Shown here piece by piece: positions 57,450 to 64,000 of a DNA stretch of 64,000 nucleotides. The notes below the pieces were generated by a model. It saw only the letters and a list, made by a program, of their open reading frames with translations. It did no database searches and had not been told where the DNA came from. A program made the position numbers and the translations under genes. Positions within the stretch are counted from its first letter, which is position 1. Each line of letters opens with the position of its first letter. The stretch spans positions 24,339-88,338 of the forward strand of contig NZ_WOTO01000037.1 in the NCBI RefSeq assembly GCF_010993775.1, written 5' to 3'. Source of the stretch: Fodinicola feengrottensis (GTDB lineage: Bacteria > Actinomycetota > Actinomycetes > Mycobacteriales > HKI-0501).

Positions 57450-57918
57450 GTGAATAAACGTACCCACGATGTAAATGGAGAAAATGTAGCCGGTCTGTAT
57501 CTGGGAAAGTCTGGTCATTGCCAAATCTGGCCGGAATGTTTCGAAGGACAAGGCCGACCGTGGGCCGTCGGTCGATCCGTGGCTGTGTCGCGACGACCGC
57601 CGCTGGAAAACGCGGATCGAGCCGCTCAGTGTCGGTGACCTCGCGAAGCGGCTCGGCGGCACGCCGTCGACCACGAGCGAGCTGGTCTCTGACCTCAGTC
57701 GCGCCGGGGTGACCGAACGACACGCGGATCCGGCGGCCAACCGCCGGCGTGTCCTGGTTTCCTTGGCGCCGGAATATTGCCGACCGTTCCAGGCCTTCGT
57801 CGCACTCCGCTCAGCGGCCTTGTGGCGTGCCTTGGACAGGCTCTCTCCGCGTGATCAGGCTGGATTTGTCGCTGGTCTGGCGGCCTGGCCGCGCGAGGTG
57901 TTGGCCGAGGAGCAGTAG
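57450..57918 (+). pseudogene. MarR-family regulator fragment, frame interrupted
   Basis: The C-terminal two thirds read as a MarR winged helix: SVGDLAKRLGGTPSTTSELVSDLSRAGVTERHADPAANRRRVLVSLAPE, then a helical tail ending REVLAEEQ. The upstream sequence has no start codon in that frame. A GTG-initiated frame from 57450 (NKRTHDVNGENVAGLYLG) may be its N-terminus, separated by a shift near 57560. The first helix of a normal MarR dimerisation domain is not recognisable, so the gene may be truncated. It directly precedes the Rpn locus and could once have regulated it. Confidence 0.55.
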
Positions 57919-58048
57919 GTCTTAATAGATGCCCGAGTTTCCCAGGAAAGTCCAGGAAACTTTGGATACTGCCGGCAGTTCGGCAGACGTCATTGGGATA
58001 CGCTGGTGCCTCAATGGGGATCGCCTTAGTCAAGGGAGGGGAGACGGA

Positions 58049-58619
58049 ATGTCGGTCGTGAGGGAGAGTCCAGACCCAATGTATGAGGCTTTCAGCCGTG
58101 GCCGCGCCCTCGGCCGACTGGAAGGTCTCGCCGAGGGGAGAACCCACGGGATAGTCGAACTGCTGACCGAACTGGTGCGGGCGCGATTTCATGCATGCGA
58201 GGCCAGACATCGAGTCGTATGCACGCCGTGTCGCGCTGCGCTTCCGCGACGACGAGACCCGGTGGATCGCGCAGATATTCGTGCGGTTCGAGAAATTCGA
58301 CGATTTCCTGGGTACGGAGAAGGACGCGCGTACGTCCCGTCCCACCTTGCTGGAACAGATGTACGACGACGGCGCATTCGATGGTGGCGTGGAGGCCGCG
58401 GAGACCATTTTCGAGGCGATGCTGCGGTCCCGGTTCCCCGATGACCCGACAACTGAGCGGGCAGCGCGCCACCTCGGCCGGCTGGCTCCGGCCGACGCGG
58501 TGGCCGCTATCGAATCTGCCGGCGACTTGGAAGAGCTTCTCCGCCTTCCCATCCCTGAGAGAACCCCGGTTCATCGGACGAGCGATCAGCGTTCGCATTT
58601 TGTCATTGGCCGGCCATAG
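58049..58619 (+). CDS. Protein with two Rpn C-terminal-like segments, frame interrupted
   Basis: About 190 residues. The first segment (RGRALGRLEGLAEGRTHGIVELLTELVRARF) has the charged E-G-R repeat and helix seen in Rpn C-termini. After a shift near 58190 the second part ends with GGVEAAETIFEAMLRSRFPDDP to AAIESAGDLEELL. This aligns by eye with the C-terminal module of the nuclease gene downstream (AEMIVAMLEERFGGDP to WAAESLDDLR). No nuclease motif is visible. ATG at 58049 has a strong GGGAGGGGAGACGGA ribosome-binding site. It may be an Rpn-family accessory or antitoxin-like protein. Confidence 0.6.
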
Positions 58620-58644
58620 CGAGTAGAAAGGAGATGATTTTGCC

Positions 58645-59515
58645 ATGAAGACCATGGAAACCACCGGAAAACCAAAGTTCGACGACGTGAAAGGCCACGG
58701 ATCTCGGTACGACAACGCCACCAAGCTTCTTAGCGCGGATGAGCGGGCAGAGCTGTGTCGGTGGTTGGGAGCGACTGTGCCGTCCTTGGCGCGAGTTGCC
58801 AGCGAGGATCTCGCCGCGAACCCGCTGCGAGTGGACTACCTAATGCACACCGGAAAGCGTCAGTTGACGCACGTGGAGTTCGAGCGTCGACCGACTGCTG
58901 ACCTTGGCCGCCGGATGTTCTGCTACCTCGGTAGATTGCAGGAACGGCATCGCGGTTACCACATCGAGCAGTTCGTAGTGGTCCTGGCTGACGGGAACCC
59001 ACCTGAGGAATGGGAGCTGGGTGGCGCTCGGGTGCGCTATCGGGTTCACAAGCTGCGCGAGCAGGACCCGGATTCCTTGCTTGCCCGGCCTGCGACCGCT
59101 CCTTTTGCGGTGCTTGCCTGCGCTGAGCCCGCCGGAAGGCTGGCTCTGCTCACCAGGGTTTTGAAGGCCATTTGGGACTTCGACGACTGATGACGAGGGA
59201 CGGCGGAAAACTCTCGTCGAGATGGCCGCCACGTTGGCGGAAATATATCTCACCTTTGAAGAGGTAGAGGTCGCTTGGAAGGAGAGCGCGATGCTGTATC
59301 CGATGACCGAGGGCAAGATCTATCGCCATGTATACGCGGAGGGAGAGGACAAGGGACGTGCCGAGGAACGCGCCGAGATGATAGTCGCCATGCTGGAGGA
59401 GCGTTTTGGGGGCGATCCTGGGATTGTGTTGATTGCTGCTCGGCTGAGCGCTCTCGATCGGCGAGAGGCATATCGTCTGGTCTGGGCAGCCGAATCTCTG
59501 GACGACCTGCGGTGA
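58645..59515 (+). CDS. Rpn-family PD-(D/E)XK nuclease/putative transposase, frame interrupted
   Basis: About 290 residues when joined. The nuclease core has RYDNATKLLSADERAELCRWLG, then D64 in LRVDYLM and E78 in LTHVEFER, the D...ExX active-site layout. Many Rpn proteins have ExQ where this one has E78-F-E80. GYHIEQFVVVLADG and VHKLREQDPD follow. A stop at 59188 ends the first frame; one base shift restores continuity into DEGRRKTLVEMAATLAEIYL and the C-terminal module (MLYPMTEGKIYRHVYAEG, RAEERAEMIVAMLEERF). Rpn proteins are DNA endonucleases linked to recombination and, in enterobacteria, to phage defence. AAAGGAG precedes the ATG. Confidence 0.8.
59291..59515 (+). CDS. Internal start within the Rpn gene: predicted small C-terminal product (RpnS-like)
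   Basis: ATG at 59291 is preceded by AAGGAG (59279-59284) with an ideal six-base spacing, in the frame of the C-terminal module. Translation from it would give a 74-residue protein: MLYPMTEGKIYRHVYAEG, an E/R/A-rich helix, then the EERFGGDPGIVLIAARL module. In enterobacterial Rpn systems a small C-terminal product made from an internal start inhibits the full-length nuclease. Here the ribosome-binding site is seen directly; the antitoxin role is inferred. Confidence 0.6.
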   Translation: MLYPMTEGKIYRHVYAEGEDKGRAEERAEMIVAMLEERFGGDPGIVLIAARLSALDRREAYRLVWAAESLDDLR

Positions 59516-59766
59516 AGATGTGGCCCCTTAGCGAGGGAAAGATCTATCGTCATGTATACGCGGAGGGAGTGGCGAAGGGAGTGGCCAAGGTACGTGCTGA
59601 GGGACGTGCTGAGGGACGTGCCGAGATGATAGTCACCATGCTGGAGGAGCATTTTTTTGGGGCCGATCCTGGGATTGTGTTGATTGCCGCTCGGCTGAGC
59701 GCGCTCGATCGGCGAGAGGCATGTCGTCTGGTCTGGGCTGCCAATTCCCTGGACGAGTTGCGTTGA
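59512..59766 (+). CDS. Free-standing duplicate of the Rpn C-terminal module
   Basis: 84 residues, nearly identical to the preceding internal product: WPLSEGKIYRHVYAEG, then an expanded V-A-K-G/R-A-E-G-R repeat, then MIVTMLEEHFFGADPGIVLIAARLSALDRREA and ending NSLDELR. The repeat expansion is visible in the DNA as tandem GTGCTGAGGGAC units. GTG at 59512 overlaps the previous stop (GTGA); ATG at 59518 is the alternative. No nuclease domain is attached. It most likely arose by tandem duplication of the 3' end and may act as an extra antitoxin copy. Confidence 0.7.
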   Translation: MKMWPLSEGKIYRHVYAEGVAKGVAKVRAEGRAEGRAEMIVTMLEEHFFGADPGIVLIAARLSALDRREACRLVWAANSLDELR

Positions 59767-59855
59767 AGGTGTGGCCGATCGGCGATGGGACTGGTCTTGG
59801 CTGGCGTGGAGGCAGTAGTTTGGGGGATCTGTGATCGCCCCACGCTGGAGAGCCC

Positions 59856-61112
59856 GTGAGTGAGCCGTTTCCCTTTGCCGAGGCCACGCCGAACACTGTG
59901 CCGGCCGGTGAGCTGAGCAGATGCTACGAGCGGCTGCATGAGCTGGCGGAATCCACCTACTACCACTCCCGCAGCGGGTTGACGTTCGTATGGCGCTACG
60001 AGGACGTGAAGGAGGTGCTGGAGGCCAGAACTTCCGGGTTGACAAAGAAGAACTCGCTCGATCCGCTGCACGGTTACGGCAATATCGCGCGGAATCCATT
60101 CGCCATCCCACCGTTTGTACGCCACCTCGTCCCGCCGCCGGCGCCGGCGACCGCGAACAACACCGATCCGGAGCTGCATGGCCGGATTTGGGGTGCGATG
60201 GCTGGCCCGGAGGGGTATTTCCGGGTACCGGACTCGGCTGCCGCGCAGGCGGACATGAAGCGGCACTTCGCCGAGGCGCTTGACAGCGGCAGCGTGGCCG
60301 CAGAAATTGACATTTCTGGGATGGTGGCACCGAAATTCTCCGCCCAGGTGATGACGCAGTGGGCCGGGCTGCCGCCTGAGAGTGCGGAGTTGGTGCAGGT
60401 CTGGAGCCGCGCGCAGTCCGGGCTGCTGGGCCGGACGTACGCGAACCTCCGGGAGCAGGCGCGGGCAGTCAGCGGGCTCGGCAACCTTTTCACGGTCAGC
60501 GACCGGATTGTCCGGCGACGCATGCGTGAGCCGGCTGATGATTTCGCCAGTCATCTGCTGGCCAGGGATATTCCGCCGCGATATGTGGTCGCCGCGCTCG
60601 CGAATTCGTTGGCGGCCGGGGTTTTCACGGTCAGCGGTACGATCGAGAAGACAGTCCATGGCTTGTTGTCCGATCCGGTCCGGTTCGGGACCAGTGGAAC
60701 CAGCTCGGGGATCCGGCCAGAGCGCGGGTTATCGGCCGTGAGGGCCTGCGAATGTATCCGGGTTTGGTGGGCTGGAAGGCCGGTGCCCGCGAATCGGTGA
60801 CGCTGAAGAGCGGGACGAAGCTGCCGCGTGGGCCGATCCTGACGATGATCGAGGCGGCCAACCGGGACCCGCGGATTTTTCGCCGACCCGAACGACTTTC
60901 AGCCCGATCGCAGGGGCGCGCAGCCGCTCACCTTCGGACAGGGCGAGCATGTCTGCCCGGGTCAGTGGATCGCCCGGATCGCGGTGCAGACGTTTCTTGA
61001 GGAGCTGCACCACCATGCGCCCCAGGCGCGGATTATTCCAGCCGACACACCGACGACTCCGCAGCCAGACCTCTTGTTCAGTGGTGCCCAGGTGCGAGTT
61101 TGCCCTGCCTGA
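59856..61112 (+). CDS. Cytochrome P450, frame interrupted
   Basis: About 415 residues. The N-terminal half is intact (EDVKEVLEARTSGLTKKN, DMKRHFAEALDSG, and ALANSLAAGVFTVSGTIEKTVHGLLSDP as the I-helix region, where the usual A-G-x-D/E-T is replaced by AGVFTVSGT). After shifts near 60685 and 60885 the K-helix EGLRMYP and the haem-ligand loop LTFGQGEHVCPGQ follow, with the axial cysteine. The missing I-helix acid/Thr pair is unusual for a monooxygenase. The stop abuts the convergent SDR stop exactly (61112/61113). Substrate unknown. Confidence 0.88.
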
Positions 61113-61869
61113 CTACCAGAAACGGCCGGCGGTCGGGCGGCCTTGGCCGCCGTCGACACAGATGTTCGCGCCATTGATACCGGCGGCTCGCGGCGACAAC
61201 AGGAAACAGGCCGTGTCCGCGACCTGCTGGACCTCCACCAGATGCCCGGTCGGGAACTCGCCGTCCGCGAAGGCGGCCATCCGCTCGGGCTGCTGGCGCC
61301 CGAAATCTTCCCAGCCACCGCCCGGAAACAGCGTCGAGCCGGGGCTGAGCGCGTTCACCCGGATGCCGCGCCGGCCGAGTTCCTGGCCGAGGGTCGCGGC
61401 GAGATGGATCTCGGCGGCCTTGGCTGACGCGTACGACGAGGAAGGGCCGGGTTTCCAGCCGGTCACCGACGAGACGATCAGCACCGAGCCGCCGGCCTTC
61501 TCCAGGTGCGGGGGTAGCGCAGCGGACCGCATGGGCAGCGTGCAGAACATTGAGGCGGTAGGTGTGTTCCCAGTCCTCGTACGACGATTCGAGCAGCCCG
61601 CCGCCGGTGGACCCGCCGGCGTTGGCAACCAGCAGGTCCAACCGTCCAAAGTGGTCAGCGGCGGCTCGTACGGCCGATGCCAACTGTTCAGGATCTGTCA
61701 CGTCCGCGGTGATGCCGAACAATTCGCCGGACTTGCGCAAACTCTCCGGGTCTCGGCCGCACACCGCCACCGAGACACCCTCGGCGACCAGTCCGCGGGC
61801 GATGGCGAGGCCGATCCCGCGGCTGCCGCCGGTGACGAAGGCGGCCTTGCCGGCGAGGCCCAGATCCAT
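61113..61869 (-). CDS. Short-chain dehydrogenase/reductase, frame interrupted
   Basis: About 250-residue classical SDR. The cofactor motif is VTGGSRGIGLAIA, followed by the NAG motif in LLVANAGGSTGG. After a shift near 61540 come LIVSSVTGWKPGPSSSYASAKAA (active-site Ser, Tyr and Lys in YASAK) and RVNALSPGSTLFPGGGW. The C-terminal GINGANICVDGGQG is standard. The gene ends at the P450 stop, so the two may act on related substrates, though they are convergent. Confidence 0.88.
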
Positions 61870-62006
61870 TGTCCCTCCAGCGAAGTCGACTAACCCTACC
61901 CGGTCCGCCGAGCCGGAGTGAAATGTCTGCATCGGCGATAAGTTGAGACACGCTGGGCTGTTTGGGTAGTAGCCTCCATGGGCAGTCAGGCCTTACTCTG
62001 AGCACC

Positions 62007-62039
62007 CGCCCGGCCGTCGCTTCCCTTGACGGCCGGGCG
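62007..62039. terminator. 12-bp stem-loop after the SDR at 62050
   Basis: CGCCCGGCCGTC (62007-62018) pairs perfectly with GACGGCCGGGCG (62028-62039) over a 9-base loop, eleven bases beyond the SDR stop on the minus strand. No T-tract is present. Confidence 0.7.
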
Positions 62040-62049
62040 AGAGTTTGTT

Positions 62050-62768
62050 TCAGACCAGCCGATGCCCACCGTCCACATGTAACACCGTGCCGGTGATGAA
62101 TCCATTGTGGACCAGCGCGAGGACCGCCTCGGCAATGTCCGCGGGGGAGCCGATCCGGCCGGCCGGCAGCCGGGCCGCCATCGCCGCCAGCCAGCCAGCT
62201 CGGCCTTGGCGTCGCCGGCGATGGCGTCCCAGACCGGAGTGTCCACCCAGCCAGGCGAAATCGCGTTCACCCGGACCGGGGCCAGCTCGATCGCGAGCGC
62301 GCGGCGGCGAGCGAGCCGAGCGCGCCGTTTACCGCCGCTACCACGGATCCGCCGGCCGCCGGCCGATAGGCGGCGATCCCGGAGGTGTACGTGATCGAGC
62401 CGCGGGCGGTGCCGTGTTTGGCGATCAGCAAGGCGCCGTAGAGCTTGGCATTTACCAGTTTCTGGATGCTGGTGAGGTCCAAGCGCCGAATCGGTTGGTA
62501 CGCGCCGACGGCGTCGACGGCCGTACAGACGATGTGGTCCACCGGGCCGGTGCTGGCGAAGAGCCGCTCGACCTGTCCTTCTTGGGAAACGTCGGTGACG
62601 ATGGTGCGCAGGCGCTCGCCGGCGCCCAGTTCTCGCTCGGCGGCGGCGAGGCGGTCCGCCGACCGGGCGGCGATGGTCACGTTCGCGCCGTCAGCGAGCA
62701 GGCCTGCCAGCGATGCCCAGCCCGATGCCCGAACTGCCGCCGATGACCACGACCTGTGGGTGTTCCAT
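62050..62768 (-). CDS. SDR-family protein lacking the Tyr-Lys catalytic pair, frame interrupted
   Basis: About 240 residues with VVVIGGSSGIGLGI at the start, DVSQEGQVERLFASTGPVDHIV, and a KLYGALLIAKHG helix. The catalytic region is SITYTSGIAAYRPAAGGSVVAAVNGALGS, with VxxxN in place of YxxxK. After a shift near 62310 PVRVNAISPGWVDTPVW follows; another shift near 62200 precedes FITGTVLHVDGGHRLV. It is a clear relative of the SDR at 46742, sharing the same altered active site. It lies downstream of the LysR gene on the same strand. Confidence 0.83.
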
Positions 62769-62851
62769 GGGATGTTTCTCCTTGTTCTCCAGGACATCCC
62801 GAGCCAATCACCCATGACCGCCGTTGTTCATGTCGTAGTGCCTCACGGCCG

Positions 62852-63746
62852 TTAGGGCTGGGCTAATGGCTTTCGCCGCAACTGCTGGACGAGCGCCCGC
62901 AGGACCGGATTGCGGCTACCGGGCCGCCAAGCTCCGGCGTACACAATGGACAGTGGCCGGCCGGCGAGCGGGCGCCATACCACCTCCGGCTCGGCGGCGG
63001 CCCGGGCCGAACTCAGCACGACGGCTTTTGGTCGCAGCGGCAGGACACGCTGCCATTGAGCCGCGTTTACCTTGCTGTCGCTGACAATCACCGCCGCGCC
63101 GAGGGACCGCAGGCGCTCCAGTACTGCGTCGTACGCGCCCGGGCCAAGCTCGCGTGGATACATGATGACTTCGACGCCGGCCACATCGGCGGGCGCCAAC
63201 ACCTGTTGGGCGGCGAGCGGATGTTCGTACGACATCAAAAAAATGCCGATTTCCTCGTCGTACAGCTCCACTTGCTCGCAGCCTGCCGGCAGGCCGACGG
63301 GCAGTCGCACCACCGCGAGGTCCACCTCGCCGCGGCCGAGCAAACGTACCTGTTCCGCCGTCGTGCCGCTGACCAGAATCACTTGACTGCCCGGCGCGCC
63401 GGCCACCGCACGGTCGACCAACCGGGACACCAGCCAGTCCGGTGAGCCGTTCAGCAATCCCAACCGCAGCACCGGATCCACGATTCCGGCGGCCGTACGG
63501 GTAGCGCGAATGGCGTCCTCGGCTGCCTGGACGGTTTTGCGTGCCTCCACCAACAGGACCTTGCCGGCCGCGGTCAGCGTCACCTCACGTGCACCGCGAA
63601 CCAGCAGCGGCGTACCGATTTCCCGCTCCACGGCACGGATTTGCTGGCTCAATGTCGGAGTGGAGACGTGCAGCCGGGCGGCCGCTCGACCGAATTGCAG
63701 TTCCTCGGCGACGATCAGGAAATAGCGAAAATGGCGCAGCTCCACC
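62852..63746 (-). CDS. LysR-family transcriptional regulator
   Basis: Intact, about 297 residues from GTG 63746. The N-terminal helix-turn-helix reads ELRHFRYFLIVAEELQFGRAAARLHVSTPTLSQQIRAVEREIGTPLLVRG. The periplasmic-binding-like effector domain contains LRLGLLNGSPDWLVSRLV and VDLAVVRLPVG. Reading upstream of the GTG is also open, but the family almost always starts at this point. It probably regulates the downstream SDR gene. Confidence 0.9.
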
Positions 63747-63896
63747 TGCCCGATCGTACCCGGACCGTCTCGCAGGGTGAGCCGGGTTTGTTGCCAACAC
63801 CCCCACGGTCGGTACGATCGCGGTCTGAGCGCCCGCAGGTGCGCGGCTTCGGCCGTTGTGCACCGCCGGTAGCGATGACTCGGGGAGGGACGATCG

Positions 63897-64000
63897 GTGA
63901 GCGGCAGCATGGTGGACGTTGTGCTGCTCGCTGTCATGGTGCTGTTCGGGCTCAACGGATATCGGCAGGGTTTTGTGGTCGGCCTGCTGTCTTTCGTCGG
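63897..64000 (+). CDS. CvpA-like membrane protein, probable MarP-type serine protease N-terminus (partial)
   Basis: Only the first 34 residues are inside the window: MSGSMVDVVLLAVMVLFGLN, then GYRQGFVVGLLSFV. The two short hydrophobic segments joined by a G-Y-R-x-G-F turn are the start of the colicin-V-production fold. In actinobacteria this is usually followed by a periplasmic trypsin-like protease (MarP). GGGGAGGG lies eight bases before the GTG start. The assignment of the protease part is inference, because it lies beyond the edge. Confidence 0.65.
   Translation, partial: MSGSMVDVVLLAVMVLFGLNGYRQGFVVGLLSFV

Noticed and set aside
59580..59640. Short tandem units as a CRISPR or VNTR array
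   Set aside because: The units are 12 bases, in frame, and encode the E-G-R-A helix of the Rpn module; there are no spacers.

Overview
The window is high-G+C actinobacterial DNA. The lineage markers are a WhiB protein, F420-type oxidoreductases (PPOX and LLM), an LPXTG-like surface protein, an MMPL transporter, a cytochrome P450, a KorSA-like GntR regulator and the N-terminus of a probable MarP/CvpA-type protein. The genus cannot be fixed from the sequence. I saw no rRNA, tRNA or CRISPR array.

The most general property is that about two thirds of the genes are interrupted by one or more single-base frame shifts, while the protein remains recognisable on both sides. This affects otherwise ordinary operons such as paa, and several shifts lie at homopolymers of 7-9 bases. 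Uncorrected sequencing indels are the likeliest cause, so I annotate whole genes across the shifts and name each shift; real pseudogenes cannot be excluded.

Layout. 1-3.4 kb: partial altronate-dehydratase-family gene and a NarL-type two-component system. 3.5-5.6 kb: tandem duplicate GH25 lysozymes with duplicated leaders. 5.6-9.1 kb: MobA-like protein, a secreted protein of unknown function and an OmpR-type two-component pair whose 3' ends overlap. 9.2-13.6 kb: palindromic element, NAD(P)-binding protein with divergent TetR, WhiB, PPOX enzyme, DUF427 protein, membrane protein. 13.7-19.9 kb: probable sugar-acid cluster (FAH-family, IlvD/Edd dehydratase, DapA-family, GntR) flanking an acyl-CoA oxidase-like gene. 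19.9-26 kb: carboxylesterase, MFS exporter with serine hydrolase, ABC-F protein. 26-28.3 kb: remnant of an actinomycete integrative element (FtsK/TraB N-terminus, KorSA-like GntR, GNAT). 28.2-34 kb: MerR/SoxR-like, LPXTG protein, SDR, large LuxR (LAL) regulator and a second palindromic element. 34-37 kb: DUF3574 protein, TetR, two LLM genes of which one is internally deleted, TetR. 37-42 kb: MMPL transporter fused to an ABC ATPase, coupled to a YhgE/Pip membrane protein, then a third palindromic element. 42-47.5 kb: CocE hydrolase, aminotransferase, GH114 lipoprotein, TetR, SDR and half of a fourth element. 47.6-56.6 kb: phenylacetate degradation, with paaZABCDE (plus ppk2) divergent from paaIKR around a PaaR-type operator. 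56.7-64 kb: CHAP hydrolase, MarR fragment, an Rpn-nuclease locus with internal and free-standing C-terminal modules, P450, two SDRs, LysR and the partial CvpA-type gene.

Two things stand out. First, a family of 165-175 bp long-hairpin elements (three full copies, one half copy) has arms that differ between copies but stay paired. Nearly all mismatches are G-U wobbles in one orientation, around a conserved, covarying core, and each copy has CTAG near its ends. Second, the Rpn locus at 58-59.8 kb has the layout expected of an intragenic toxin-antitoxin: a PD-(D/E)XK nuclease with a strong internal ribosome-binding site ahead of its C-terminal domain, followed by a separate tandem copy of that domain.
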